DNA of 64,000 bases from Leptolyngbya boryana PCC 6306 (lineage in GTDB: Bacteria; Cyanobacteriota; Cyanobacteriia; Leptolyngbyales; Leptolyngbyaceae). The position numbers and the translations under genes are program-made. Under the pieces are notes generated by a model that saw only the letters and a list, made by a program, of their open reading frames with translations, was not told where the DNA came from and did no database searches. Below, one piece after another: positions 1-9,954 of this stretch. Location of the stretch: assembly GCF_000353285.1 (NCBI RefSeq), contig NZ_KB731324.1, forward strand, positions 2,498,577 to 2,562,576, in the 5' to 3' direction. How positions within the stretch are numbered: position 1 is the first letter of the stretch; each line of letters starts with the position of its first letter.

Positions 1-110
1 GATTGCAAAAAGTGCCACCTCCACAAAATGTCAAAGAGGATCAAGTCACTACCCAACAAGCCACACCAGCAACGCCGCAAGCAAATTCCTCTACCGATAC
101 GCCACGTTAA
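1..110 (+). CDS. C-terminal end of a truncated CDS (left window edge)
   Basis: The third forward frame is open from the left edge to a TAA at 108-110 and would encode about 35 residues rich in Pro, Gln and Thr, ending TDTPR. Its composition resembles a disordered tail, and it lies 40-50 nt before the secreted protein that follows, so it may be the end of an upstream cotranscribed gene. Nothing more can be said without the sequence to the left; it could also be a chance open frame. Confidence 0.4.
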   Translation, partial: LQKVPPPQNVKEDQVTTQQATPATPQANSSTDTPR

Positions 111-152
111 ACTATCGCGATTCTTCTCACTCTGCCCCGAAACTGAGCCAGG

Positions 153-3100
153 ATGTTACCCATGTATTCCTTTCTACGATTCTTTAGAGCATTGCGTCGC
201 GCCTTTCAGAAGCAACGGCGAAACATAAAATATCGAAAAACGATTTATCCAGTATTATCACTCATTGCCTTCTTATTCTCATCATTTGCGTCAGTGGCAA
301 ATGCCCAAGTTACGCTTAACAGTACCAACGTCTATGCTGTATGGGGAAGTACTGCGGGTACTGCAAGGAATATTAGTACTCTCAATGTAACAACGGGTGC
401 ACTTTCTTCACCACCATTTACTTCATCTAGGATTACGGCTACAGCAGCAATGGCGTTTGATCCGAATGGATCTGCCTTATATTACTCCGATCGTACTACT
501 AGTCCTAATAACCTCATTCGGTACACTAGTGCTGGTGAATCAGCTAGCCTTGGAACATTTCCAGGAAGTGATAGCAATGTGCCAATCTTACGCATGGGAT
601 TTCGTGGGACAACAGGATATGCAATTTCTAGTAACAATACAATCTATACCTTTACAACAGGCACTCCATCCACAATTACAAACCTAGGAACAGTCAATTT
701 TCTTGGAACTTCTCCATCAGGAACGACAGCTAGCGGTGACATTGCTTTTGATGGTTATGGTAGAGGGTGGGCAATCTTTGGAAATTCTTTGTATCGCCTG
801 AATATGAATGTTACTCCTCCTGAAGCAATTCCGATCGGGCAAGTTTCGGTTGGGGGAACACCTCTTGCGACTAGCTTCATAACGATTGGAAGTATTGCGT
901 TCGACAGTAATGGTAACTTATTAATTGCTGGTTCCCTTACGGCAGGAGGTGCTAACGTTTACAGGGTTAGTATCAATGATGCATCGGCTGTACAAGTTGG
1001 CTCAACCTTGGTAAATATATCTCTTCCTGATTTAGCAAGCGGTAATTTTCCGCTGATTGATCCCCAGATCCAGGCGACGAAAACGGTTAGTCCTACAGGG
1101 TCAGTGCTACCGGGTGCAACATTGACTTATACGATCGAAGTCGAAAACATTGGGAGTGCGCCTGCGGTCAACCTCGACTTCATTGATCCGCTTCCTGCGG
1201 GAACCACTTATGTTGCCAACAGCGCAACTTTGAATGGCACAAACCTGAACGCGGCAACCTACCCCTTCGCAAGTGCTTATCGAATTACAGGTCGTAATGC
1301 TTCTAACGGCACCTTGAAAGTTGGTAATGCGAACCGTGCCACTCTCACATTTCAGGTTACGGTTAACACTACAAACTTGCCCTCTAGTATTACAAACCAG
1401 GGTACGATCGTTTATCTGGATAGTCCCATCAGTGGCGTTTCCACTACCAATGCCACAACAACTATTACATCGCCTGTATCTGGCTACAAGTCAGTGAGAT
1501 TAACCACCGACGCGGATGGCAGTGGTACTGTCACTCCTGGCGATACGCTGACTTGGACGATTTCTTATCGCAACAATAGTACTGCTGCCGTCTCTAACGT
1601 TCAGATCAATGATCAATTACCGACTGGCTTGACAACTGCGACGGGTTCTCAAACCGTTACCGTATCGGGTATCGGAACCAGTGCTACAAGAAACAGTGCC
1701 TACACAGGTGCCTCTGCGGGTGCGGTCAGCAACTTGCTCAACACGGGGGCAACGCTTGGCGCAAGTGGGGTGATTACGGTGAGTATTCCAACGACTGTGA
1801 ACAGCGGATTTAGCGGAACCCTTAGTAATCAGGCAAATGCAACAGGTTCTAGCATTCCGGGAAGCGGCACACTCACAGATAACGTAGATAATACGAGTTC
1901 CCTGCCTTCGGGTGTTACTGTTCCTGCTGGCAGTATTACGCAAATCCAAAATTCCACGATCGATCCTACAACCGCAACTGTTGTTACTCCTGCTGTTATT
2001 AGCATCAGCGGAACTGTTTGGAATGATGCAGATAATAGTGCAAACAATACCTTCAGTAATATCAGAACTGGGTCTGAACCTGGAACCAATGCAGGTGGAC
2101 TGAATGCAATTCTGGTAAATAGTGCCGGAAATGTCATTGCAACTACTCCCATTGCTGCCAACGGTACTTACACTTTCAACAATATTACTGGCAATCAAAG
2201 TAACGTCACGATTCGCCTGAGTACCATAGCTGGAACTGTTGGGAATACTGCTCCTACTGCATCAATTCCCGTAGGATGGACGAACACGAGTCCTTTAACC
2301 ACGGCTGCTTTTAATATTAGTGCAACCAACCTCACTGGACGCGATTTTGGGATTGAACAACTTCCAACCACCAATCCTGTGAGTGCGAGTCCCCAAATAA
2401 ATCCCGGCGGAACGAATACTGTTCAGGTTCCGACGCTTTCGGGAACAGACCCTGAAGATGGAGCTTTAGGTAGCGGCAATAACTTTAAGATTGTGACGTT
2501 ACCGAGTAATGGCACACTTTACTACGATGGAACCCAGATTACGACTTCTAACTTTGTCATCAACGCTTACGATCCGGCTAGGCTGAGGATCGATCCGAAT
2601 GATGGCACATTAACGGTGAGCTTTACCTATGTCGCGATCGATGCTGCTGGAAAGGAATCTCTCACTCCCGCAACCGTAACCATGCCCTTTACGGCTGCTC
2701 TAGTTTCGATTTCTGGTACCGTGTTTCATGATCACTCGGCAAACGTGGTTTTCGATAATGATCTGGGAAATGATATCGGAACGAATGCAGGCTCATCCAG
2801 TTTAACCGTGTATGCAGTGAATTCCTCGGGTCAGGTCGTAGATAAAGCGACCGTTGCAGCGAATGGAGCATATACGTTGAATGTTCCTCCGAATAGCACA
2901 GTCACATTGCGCCTTTCTAACAATGCAAGTATTGCGATCGGTGATCCTGCTCCAACTGCCCCCAGTCTTCCTAGCGGTTGGTATCACACAGGTGAAAACC
3001 TCAATGGCACAATCGATGCGGTCATCTCTACTTTGGGAGACATGGCGATTACAACGGCGACCAGCGCTCTGCCCAATCACAATTTTGGAATTCGTCAAGG

Positions 3101-4415
3101 CTATGTAATTGCTCCCGATCCTGCTCCTACCACTTGTAATCCTGATTACACAGGAGCTTTAACAACTGGAATCAGTTCTACGGGTGGTCAACTTTCTCCT
3201 GGAAACTTTGATCTGAACTGGTCAGTCGAGTGGCTCAATGCAAGTCTGGGAGCAATTCCCTATGCGCCTGCTCGTCCAGTTGGACCCATGCCTGCGGTTG
3301 TTGTTGGAAATTTAGCCCCAGGCGCATGGATCAATGAGCCATCGAATGCTCGATGGATTAGTTATCCGTTCCGCCTGTCGAACAATAGCAATGGTAATCA
3401 TCAAAACGCAGATCTGGATGGGATTGTCGGTGAGATTGCGACCCCCGGATCGTATACAGGCACGTCAGACACGATCCGTCTCAAGTACACAGCGAGTGTT
3501 ACTTTGCCTGCAAATGCAAACGCAATTAGCGTCTCTTTACCGATCGGGGTTTCAGTTGACAACCAATTTGTGAGCGTTAGAGTCAATGGTGTAGAAAATC
3601 TATCGCCTTTGCCAGCACAAGATCCGCAAACAGAAGATTATCGTGCGACGCGAACTGTCAATATGACCCAAGGTTGGCAGCCAGGAGTCAATATCATCGA
3701 AATCATCACAGATTCAGGATCACCTTTGACAGGGTTTTTCCTAAGAGTAGAGGCTGCGACGATTCAGGTCTGTGCTTCACCTAATGTATCTGTTGTAAAA
3801 CGCATTACAGCGATTAACGGTCAGACTAGCACTCAAGGCGGAGACAATCTGAGCTTGTATAAAGATGAGGCGAGTAATCCCTACGACGATAATACGATTA
3901 CGATTCCCACTCAGCCAAATCCCACCGATCCACCCAAAGATACGGATAAATGGCCAAATCTGAGCACTTTCCTAGTAGGAGGGACAAACGGCGGATTTAC
4001 CAAACCCGGTGATGAGCTTGAGTATACGATCTACTTCTTATCCGCAGGAGACGGAGAAGCTCAAAACGTTCTCTTCTGCGATCGCGTTCCCACGAATGTC
4101 ACATTTAATCCGACTGCATTTAACACAGGCGTGCCTGCTGATCCAAATGGAATCAGTACAGCAAATCGCGGCATTGTGGTGAATGTTGGAGGCAATAGCC
4201 TAGCACTAACAGGTGTTGCCGATGGCGATCGTGCTCGCTATTTTCCACCCGGAGTTGAACCTAGCTTGGTTCCTGAATTCAGCGGAATTAATTGTAATGG
4301 AGCCAATACTAATGGTGCAGTGGTTGTCAATTTAGGCAATTTGAACAGCGCAACGGCTCCAGGTGTCCCTGCTGATTCTTACGGGTTTGTTCGCTTTCGA
4401 GCAAGGGTGAAGTAG
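153..4415 (+). CDS. large secreted DUF11 / SdrD-B-like repeat protein
   Basis: A 1420-residue exported protein. A basic N-terminus is followed by a hydrophobic segment (about residues 30-50) ending in an ANA signal-peptidase-like site. Residues about 55-330 look like a beta-propeller-type region. Two DUF11-like domains follow (about 305-430 and 445-600, each with a PGdtltytI core and a pLPaG-type motif). Two SdrD/Cna-B-like modules beginning ISISGTVW and VSISGTVF come next, then a Cys-containing lectin-like stretch, then a third DUF11-like domain near the C-terminus. DUF11 proteins are wall or surface-associated in bacteria; the ligand is unknown. ATG 162 is an equally good start because an AGG lies better spaced before it. 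There is no sorting signal, and the ending RFRARVK is typical of such cyanobacterial proteins. Confidence 0.8.
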   Translation: MLPMYSFLRFFRALRRAFQKQRRNIKYRKTIYPVLSLIAFLFSSFASVANAQVTLNSTNVYAVWGSTAGTARNISTLNVTTGALSSPPFTSSRITATAAMAFDPNGSALYYSDRTTSPNNLIRYTSAGESASLGTFPGSDSNVPILRMGFRGTTGYAISSNNTIYTFTTGTPSTITNLGTVNFLGTSPSGTTASGDIAFDGYGRGWAIFGNSLYRLNMNVTPPEAIPIGQVSVGGTPLATSFITIGSIAFDSNGNLLIAGSLTAGGANVYRVSINDASAVQVGSTLVNISLPDLASGNFPLIDPQIQATKTVSPTGSVLPGATLTYTIEVENIGSAPAVNLDFIDPLPAGTTYVANSATLNGTNLNAATYPFASAYRITGRNASNGTLKVGNANRATLTFQVTVNTTNLPSSITNQGTIVYLDSPISGVSTTNATTTITSPVSGYKSVRLTTDADGSGTVTPGDTLTWTISYRNNSTAAVSNVQINDQLPTGLTTATGSQTVTVSGIGTSATRNSAYTGASAGAVSNLLNTGATLGASGVITVSIPTTVNSGFSGTLSNQANATGSSIPGSGTLTDNVDNTSSLPSGVTVPAGSITQIQNSTIDPTTATVVTPAVISISGTVWNDADNSANNTFSNIRTGSEPGTNAGGLNAILVNSAGNVIATTPIAANGTYTFNNITGNQSNVTIRLSTIAGTVGNTAPTASIPVGWTNTSPLTTAAFNISATNLTGRDFGIEQLPTTNPVSASPQINPGGTNTVQVPTLSGTDPEDGALGSGNNFKIVTLPSNGTLYYDGTQITTSNFVINAYDPARLRIDPNDGTLTVSFTYVAIDAAGKESLTPATVTMPFTAALVSISGTVFHDHSANVVFDNDLGNDIGTNAGSSSLTVYAVNSSGQVVDKATVAANGAYTLNVPPNSTVTLRLSNNASIAIGDPAPTAPSLPSGWYHTGENLNGTIDAVISTLGDMAITTATSALPNHNFGIRQGYVIAPDPAPTTCNPDYTGALTTGISSTGGQLSPGNFDLNWSVEWLNASLGAIPYAPARPVGPMPAVVVGNLAPGAWINEPSNARWISYPFRLSNNSNGNHQNADLDGIVGEIATPGSYTGTSDTIRLKYTASVTLPANANAISVSLPIGVSVDNQFVSVRVNGVENLSPLPAQDPQTEDYRATRTVNMTQGWQPGVNIIEIITDSGSPLTGFFLRVEAATIQVCASPNVSVVKRITAINGQTSTQGGDNLSLYKDEASNPYDDNTITIPTQPNPTDPPKDTDKWPNLSTFLVGGTNGGFTKPGDELEYTIYFLSAGDGEAQNVLFCDRVPTNVTFNPTAFNTGVPADPNGISTANRGIVVNVGGNSLALTGVADGDRARYFPPGVEPSLVPEFSGINCNGANTNGAVVVNLGNLNSATAPGVPADSYGFVRFRARVK

Positions 4416-4420
4416 GCGAA

Positions 4421-4495
4421 TCCAGCACATTTGACGGGAAGATAGGGGATAAGCTGCATCTGAGTTCTCCCCCTTCTCCACTCGAATGTGCTGGA
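4421..4495. terminator. inverted repeat between convergent genes
   Basis: TCCAGCACATT (4421-4431) pairs perfectly with AATGTGCTGGA (4485-4495). The long loop holds a further GGGGA/TCCCC pairing. It lies exactly between the stop codons of the secreted protein and kdpB, so it probably terminates both transcripts; there is no strong T-run. Confidence 0.5.
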
Positions 4496-4514
4496 CAGAT
4501 TAAATTTATAATCC

Positions 4515-6581
4515 TTAGGAAAATGGCAAGAGGAGGTCAATGATCTTAATTGCAATAAAAGGCGCAACAATGCCACCCAAGCCATAAAGCAATATATTGC
4601 GTTTGAGCAGTTGATCCGCTGTCAAAGGGCGGAATTTTACCCCTTGTAGAGCTAGTGGAATTAAAGCAGGAATAATCAGTGCGTTGTAGATCAATGCTGA
4701 CACGATCGCTGATTGTGCGCTTTTGAGTCCCATAATATTCAATGCTCCAATCCCCGCCGAAGCAAACAGTGTAGGGATAATTGCAAAATACTTGGCGATG
4801 TCATTCGCGATCGAGAACGTCGTCAATGCACCTCTAGTCATGAGAAGTTGCTTTCCGATCGTGACCAAATCGATCAACTTGGTCGGATCAGAATCCAAAT
4901 CCACCATATTTGCCGCTTCTTTTGCTGCTTGAGTTCCAGAGTTCATTGCTAAACCGACATTCGCCTGTGCTAGAGCCGGAGCATCATTTGTGCCGTCTCC
5001 TGTCATTGCAACGAGCTTTCCCTGCGATTGTTCTTCGCGAATTACATGGATTTTGTCTTCGGGCGTTGCTTCTGCAATAAAATCATCGACTCCTGCTTCT
5101 TGAGCAATCACTGAAGCCGTAATCCGATTATCTCCCGTCAGCATGATCGTTTTCACACCCATGCGGCGCAACTGATCAAACCGCTCTCGAAGTCCTGGTT
5201 TGACAATATCCTTGAGATAAATCACGCCATAGATTTCATCATCTTGGCAAACCCCGAGCGGCGTTCCGCCTAACCGTGAAACTCTTTCATAGGCTTGCTC
5301 TAGTTCCGAAGAAATCTGACCACCCCTAGAACGTACAAAGCCCCGAATCGCTTCAATCGCCCCTTTTCGGGCTTCTCGCCCATTCGGAAGATTGGTGCCA
5401 CTCATACGAGTTCGAGCCGAAAACTCTACCCCGCTTGCATTGTCCAAATCGAAGTCCAATCTTGCGCGACTTTGTTCAGCTAATTGCACAATCGATCGAC
5501 CTTCTGGCGTTTGATCAAACACGCTTGCAGCAAGAGCGACTTGAGCCATTTCCTCGATCGAATGACCATGAATTGGAATAAGCTGTGCTGCAAGGCGATT
5601 TCCTAAAGTGATTGTTCCAGTTTTATCTAGCACCAATGTATTGATATCACCGCAAGCTTCAACGGCTCGTCCTGAAGTTGCAATCACATTAAATTGAGCG
5701 ACTCGATCCATTCCCGCAATCCCGATCGCACTTAACAATCCCCCAATCGTGGTTGGAATCAAAGCAACTAACAATGAGATCAAAATTGCGACACTCGTAC
5801 CTGCTCGTAACTGATTTGCAGCAGTCACATCTTCAATGCCTCTTGCAACAGAGTGAACTAGAGGGGAGAGCGTCGAAACCACAATCAGAAAGACTAACGT
5901 CAGAACAGCGAGGAGAACAGTGAGGGCAATTTCATTCGGAGTCTTCGATCGCTCTGCACCTTCGACTAATGAGATCATACGATCGATAAATCCCTGCCCT
6001 GGATCAGAAGTAATTCTCACCACTAACTCATCCGAAAGTAGCCTTGTCCCCCCTGTTACTGAGCTTGAAATATCTGTTCCAGGTTGTTTCAGAACAGGTG
6101 CAGATTCGCCTGTAATCGCTGATTCATCAACTGATCCGAGTCCTTGAATTACTTCGCCATCTGCCGGAATCAGATCGCCTGCAACGACTCGAACTTCATC
6201 GCCTTTGCGTAAGCTCGTTGAACTCACTTCTTGCACTGTGCCGTTGATGATTTTTTTCGCAATCGTATCTGACCGCGTTGCTCTCAATGCATCTGCTTGA
6301 GCTTTCCCCCGTCCTTCTGCGATCGCTTCCGCAAAGTTAGCAAAGAGCACAGTAAAAAGCAGAATCACTGTGATCATGCCATTCAGCAATCGCTGTTGAG
6401 TCAGATCAGCTTGAATCGTTCCAAATAGATTCGGATCAAGAGTCACCAGTAAAGTCACGATCGTTCCGACCCAAACGATAAACATCACCGGATTTCGCAC
6501 CGCAACACGAGGATCGAGCTTCACAAATGCGCCTCGAATCGCTTGCTGATACATCCTTTTGCGAGCAGTATTTCTCTTCAT
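4515..6581 (-). CDS. kdpB: potassium-transporting P-type ATPase subunit B (orphan)
   Basis: A 688-residue KdpB, full family length: N-terminal membrane helices, the actuator TGES motif, the phosphorylation site DKTGT (about residue 320), the TGDN and GDGTNDAP hinge motifs, and C-terminal helices. KdpB hydrolyses ATP to drive K+ uptake through KdpA, with KdpC and KdpF as partners. No kdpA, kdpC or kdpD lies next to it: upstream is a divergent methyltransferase and downstream a convergent surface protein. All catalytic motifs are present, so it looks functional and must pair with subunits encoded elsewhere. The start ATG at 6581 gives a normal N-terminus. Confidence 0.95.
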   Translation of the reverse strand: MKRNTARKRMYQQAIRGAFVKLDPRVAVRNPVMFIVWVGTIVTLLVTLDPNLFGTIQADLTQQRLLNGMITVILLFTVLFANFAEAIAEGRGKAQADALRATRSDTIAKKIINGTVQEVSSTSLRKGDEVRVVAGDLIPADGEVIQGLGSVDESAITGESAPVLKQPGTDISSSVTGGTRLLSDELVVRITSDPGQGFIDRMISLVEGAERSKTPNEIALTVLLAVLTLVFLIVVSTLSPLVHSVARGIEDVTAANQLRAGTSVAILISLLVALIPTTIGGLLSAIGIAGMDRVAQFNVIATSGRAVEACGDINTLVLDKTGTITLGNRLAAQLIPIHGHSIEEMAQVALAASVFDQTPEGRSIVQLAEQSRARLDFDLDNASGVEFSARTRMSGTNLPNGREARKGAIEAIRGFVRSRGGQISSELEQAYERVSRLGGTPLGVCQDDEIYGVIYLKDIVKPGLRERFDQLRRMGVKTIMLTGDNRITASVIAQEAGVDDFIAEATPEDKIHVIREEQSQGKLVAMTGDGTNDAPALAQANVGLAMNSGTQAAKEAANMVDLDSDPTKLIDLVTIGKQLLMTRGALTTFSIANDIAKYFAIIPTLFASAGIGALNIMGLKSAQSAIVSALIYNALIIPALIPLALQGVKFRPLTADQLLKRNILLYGLGGIVAPFIAIKIIDLLLPFS

Positions 6582-6779
6582 GACTCATCTTTTTCCAATT
6601 TGGAACGCTTCGGCAACACATCCTAATTCCAGCCTAGAGAAGAATGCCAACGCATTGAGACTTAAAATAACACTCCTGTAAGCAAGTCTGTATCGAGGCT
6701 TCGAGGCGCATTTGTGACGTGTAGCGCTCGGCTGTTGAGCGAATGCGATAAAATCAGCAATCGTAGATGCAGCGCGTCA

Positions 6780-7778
6780 ATGCAAGTTATTTTTACCGCT
6801 TCTCCTGAGTTTGCTCAAACTGCACTGGCTGAGCTTCAGAGAATCGATCGTCAATCCAAATTTCTCCACTGGCTCGATCAAGGCATCGGATTGATCGAAC
6901 TAAATGAAGTAACTTTCTCTGCGCTCGCTTCCCAGATCACAGCAACTAAAGCTGCATTCATTCGGCATCTCTGCCCTGTAATGGAGGTATTGCCCGTCGA
7001 AAGGTTGCAAAGCGCGATCGCATCTCAGATTCCTTTGTTCGATCGCACTCAACCCCTCTCTGTTCAGATTCGCTCAAATACTAAAGCGATTAATCGCACT
7101 GAGCTAAGAAATCTTTTAGTGGACGATTTGGTAGCAGCAGGCTTAACCGTAGCAGTGAAAGATCCAGTGCAGATTATTTCAATTTTCTGCGATAGTTCCA
7201 AGTCTTATCTCGGGTTCTCCAATGCCACTGAAAATTTGAGTAATTGGGCAGGCGGAATGCATCGGTTTGCCCATGAAGATGACCAAATTTCTAGAGCAGA
7301 ATTTAAGCTACTAGAAGCGATCGCAGTATTCAATCTCACGCTCCCAACTCAGGGACTCGCGCTGGATCTAGGTGCAAGCCCTGGTGGTTGGACAAGGATT
7401 CTAAGAAAGCTCGGTTTATCCGTTGTTGCCGTTGATCCGGGAAATCTCGCTGACTCGCTGCAATCTGATCCGAAAGTTTCGCACTATCGCCAACTGGTGC
7501 AGCAGTATGTCCCAAACTGTCGCGATCGCTTTGATCTGATCGTGAATGATATGCGAATGGATGCTACGGACTCTGCAAAAAATATGATTGCTGCGAGTCC
7601 AGTTCTTAAAGCTGGAGGACTCGCAGTGATGACGCTCAAACTCCCAAGTAAAGGTGTAAAGGGAGTGATCAATCAAGCGATCGCGATTCTGGAGAACAAG
7701 TACGAGATCATCGGGATTAGAAATCTGTTTCACAATCGTCAAGAAGTTACGGTCGTGATGCAGTCTTCGGCAAAGTGA
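6780..7778 (+). CDS. RlmM/FtsJ-like SAM-dependent rRNA methyltransferase
   Basis: A 332-residue class I methyltransferase. The N-terminal half (about 1-150) resembles the THUMP-containing part of RlmM, which 2'-O-methylates C2498 of 23S rRNA. The C-terminal half has the FtsJ-type SAM motif LDLGASPGGW, a VNDMRMD segment and a TLKLP segment supplying catalytic Asp and Lys. The open frame reaches 6714, but the protein begins naturally at the ATG at 6780 (MQVIFTAS). Its 3' end overlaps the convergent histidine kinase gene by 32 bp. Exact target inferred from family. Confidence 0.8.
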   Translation: MQVIFTASPEFAQTALAELQRIDRQSKFLHWLDQGIGLIELNEVTFSALASQITATKAAFIRHLCPVMEVLPVERLQSAIASQIPLFDRTQPLSVQIRSNTKAINRTELRNLLVDDLVAAGLTVAVKDPVQIISIFCDSSKSYLGFSNATENLSNWAGGMHRFAHEDDQISRAEFKLLEAIAVFNLTLPTQGLALDLGASPGGWTRILRKLGLSVVAVDPGNLADSLQSDPKVSHYRQLVQQYVPNCRDRFDLIVNDMRMDATDSAKNMIAASPVLKAGGLAVMTLKLPSKGVKGVINQAIAILENKYEIIGIRNLFHNRQEVTVVMQSSAK

Positions 7779-9144
7779 GAATAAATGCAGTTTGATCGAT
7801 CTGACTTGAATCCAGTTTGAGATCCCCATGATGCGCTCGCACAATCTCGCGCGCCAAACTCAAGCCCAATCCAATCCCTTCGACTTTGCGAGTTCGAGCC
7901 GGATCACCACGATGAAACCGATCAAAAATGCGATCGCGATCCTGTACTGGAATCCCTTTAGAAGCATTCGCGATCGTCACTTGAATGGCAGTCTGACTTT
8001 GCCTGGCTCGAATCCGAATCCACCCCTTTTCAAGGTTGTACTTAATCGCATTACTTAAGAGATTCTGCAACACTTGTTTGAGCAAATCACGATCGCCTTG
8101 AACACTTAACCCCGGAGCAATATCAGACTGCACAGTCAAATGTGGTGCTAATAGCTCAATGTCTTCTAGCATTTCAAACAACAGTTCGGACAAATTCACT
8201 TTCACGCGATACAAGCTCATCTGCCCCGCATCAGCTAGGGAAAGTAAAAGTAACTTTCGCATGATGCTACTGAGTCGGCGTACCTCATCTAGTAAGCTAC
8301 TTAATCGCTGCTGTACTTCTGAGCCAGGTTCTACTTGCTGAAGCGATCGCTCTAATTCCCCTTGTAAAATTGTCAACGGAGTTTTGAGTTCATGAGCGGC
8401 ATCTGCACTAAATCGAGAGGCTTGCAGAAAGCTCCGCTCCAACCGTTCTAGCATTTGGTTAAAGACTTGAATCAGTTGCACAAATTCAACATCAGTTGTG
8501 CCGATGGGAATGCGTTGATCGAGTCCCGTGACAGTGACTTTCTGAATCACGCCCGTTAATTGTCGAACGGGACGAAGCGCCCGACCTGCGACAATCCACG
8601 CACCCCCTGCGACGAGAAGTAACATGCCTGGAATTGAGATCAGAAAGATATTGCGAATCCCGTCCATTTCTTGATCGATCGCGTGTAAGTTGATTGCGAT
8701 CGCGACTTGAGTCTCTGGAAAGTTAAGCGCTCCGATTCGCCAAGTTCCTGTTGGCGTTTGTCCAGTCACAAGCTGCGGGCGAGGTGGAATCGGTCGAATG
8801 GGTGGGAGTTCTCGTCTAGAAGGCGCAGGTGGCGCAAGCTGAAGATTCCGCCGTAGGAGTTGCTCTAATTTCTGATCGGACAACGCCGCACTTTGATAAC
8901 GTACGTTCCCTTCTGAATCGAGCACTAACAGTCCTATGTTTGGATCATCTTCTAAGAAGCGTTGTTCACGATCGCGCGGGCGGCTAGCTCGCATCAGTTG
9001 ATTCAGCAAATCCGCATCTAATCGATTCACTTTCGCGTTGTAAATCTGTATCCAAGAGATTGCCCCAAATCCAAGCAGTGCGATGCCTGCAAGGGTCGCT
9101 GAGAGTAACGCAATCCGCAGTCGGAAAGAACGCATTCTCATCAT
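7747..9144 (-). CDS. membrane sensor histidine kinase (HAMP-HisKA-HATPase)
   Basis: A 465-residue classical sensor kinase. One N-terminal transmembrane helix (about 8-30), a periplasmic sensing region of about 130 residues rich in Pro and Arg, a second helix (about 170-190), HAMP (about 190-245), an H-box with AAHELKTPLT (about 255), an N-box NLLSNAIKYN and a G-box GIGLGLSLA. It autophosphorylates on His and passes the phosphate to the regulator encoded just upstream; the ATG overlaps that gene's TGA (ATGA). Similar to copper/nickel-type sensors of the OmpR class, but no metal-binding motif stands out, so the signal is unknown. Confidence 0.92.
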   Translation of the reverse strand: MMRMRSFRLRIALLSATLAGIALLGFGAISWIQIYNAKVNRLDADLLNQLMRASRPRDREQRFLEDDPNIGLLVLDSEGNVRYQSAALSDQKLEQLLRRNLQLAPPAPSRRELPPIRPIPPRPQLVTGQTPTGTWRIGALNFPETQVAIAINLHAIDQEMDGIRNIFLISIPGMLLLVAGGAWIVAGRALRPVRQLTGVIQKVTVTGLDQRIPIGTTDVEFVQLIQVFNQMLERLERSFLQASRFSADAAHELKTPLTILQGELERSLQQVEPGSEVQQRLSSLLDEVRRLSSIMRKLLLLSLADAGQMSLYRVKVNLSELLFEMLEDIELLAPHLTVQSDIAPGLSVQGDRDLLKQVLQNLLSNAIKYNLEKGWIRIRARQSQTAIQVTIANASKGIPVQDRDRIFDRFHRGDPARTRKVEGIGLGLSLAREIVRAHHGDLKLDSSQIDQTAFILTLPKTASRP

Positions 9145-9815
9145 TCAGGCTTGCGAAATCGATAGCCTACACCGCGAATGCTCTCAATCCAAACGGCTTG
9201 ATCCAGCGGTTCTATCTTTCTGCGAATTCTTTGAATGCAGACATCAACCACATTTGTATTCGGATTAAAATCGTATCCCCAAACATGCTCTAAGATTTGA
9301 GTCCGAGTAAACACTTGTCCGGGAGAACGCATAAGATATTCCAGTAAATTAAACTCTCGGCTCGTTAGCTCGATCACCTGTTGATGGCAAGTTACTTCGC
9401 GTGTGATGCGATCGAGCTTTAAGGTTCCGACTGATAGTAAGTTCTGCCGTTCTCCAACGCTCCGCCTGACCACAGCATGAATTCGTGCCCCTAATTCTTC
9501 GACAAAAAATGGCTTAGCAATATAATCATCGGCTCCAAGGTTCAATCCTTGTAAGCGATCGTCGAGTTCATTCCGCGCAGTGAGTAAGATCACGGGCACA
9601 TTTCGCCCTGCACTTCGCAACTGTTTTAGAATCGCTAATCCATCTTTGCCAGGAACCATGATGTCTAGCACAATCACATCATAATCATTGTGAAGTGCCT
9701 GCATATAGCCATCATCGCCGTTGTCGAAATAGTCCACTACAAACCCTTGTTCTTTCAAACCAGCCCGAACAAAGTCAGCAATCTTGATTTCGTCTTCGAC
9801 AAATAGAACGTTCAC
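9141..9815 (-). CDS. OmpR/PhoB-family response regulator
   Basis: A 224-residue regulator: receiver domain (about 1-115) with acidic pair ED, phosphoacceptor Asp in VIVLDIMVPG, a conserved Thr in LLTAR and Lys in IAKPF; then a winged-helix DNA-binding domain (about 125-222) ending in a VRGVGYRF motif. I chose GTG at 9815 because it gives NVLFVEDE at the usual N-terminus; a longer form from TTG at 9878 is possible. It forms an operon with the kinase (4-nt overlap) and is divergent from the repeat-protein gene at 9955, with an inverted repeat between them that may be its operator. Confidence 0.92.
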   Translation of the reverse strand: MNVLFVEDEIKIADFVRAGLKEQGFVVDYFDNGDDGYMQALHNDYDVIVLDIMVPGKDGLAILKQLRSAGRNVPVILLTARNELDDRLQGLNLGADDYIAKPFFVEELGARIHAVVRRSVGERQNLLSVGTLKLDRITREVTCHQQVIELTSREFNLLEYLMRSPGQVFTRTQILEHVWGYDFNPNTNVVDVCIQRIRRKIEPLDQAVWIESIRGVGYRFRKPE

Positions 9816-9868
9816 GGGTATGTCATGTGACTCGAATCTTTTTATTCTAGGCTCAATTTCTCCAAGCA

Positions 9869-9913
9869 AAAATGACAAAACTGTAATTTAGAAAACGGGT
9901 GGTTTGTCATTTT
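9869..9913. promoter_or_regulatory. 11-bp inverted repeat, candidate operator
   Basis: AAAATGACAAA (9869-9879) and TTTGTCATTTT (9903-9913) are perfect reverse complements with a 23-bp spacer. They sit between the divergent regulator gene and the secreted repeat-protein gene, where an OmpR-type regulator would bind to control both. The role is inferred from position only. Confidence 0.45.
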
Positions 9914-9954
9914 AACGAACTGAATTAGAACAGTAACCGTTTAGAGGTAGCACG

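Noticed and set aside
28-228. 66-codon plus-strand frame with ATG at 28
   Set aside because: It overlaps the more plausible C-terminal fragment ending at 110 and the start of the large secreted protein; composition is unlike a protein.
1617-2198. 193-codon minus-strand frame inside the secreted protein
   Set aside because: Cys/Ser/Asn-rich translation typical of the antisense of a Thr/Asn-rich repeat protein.
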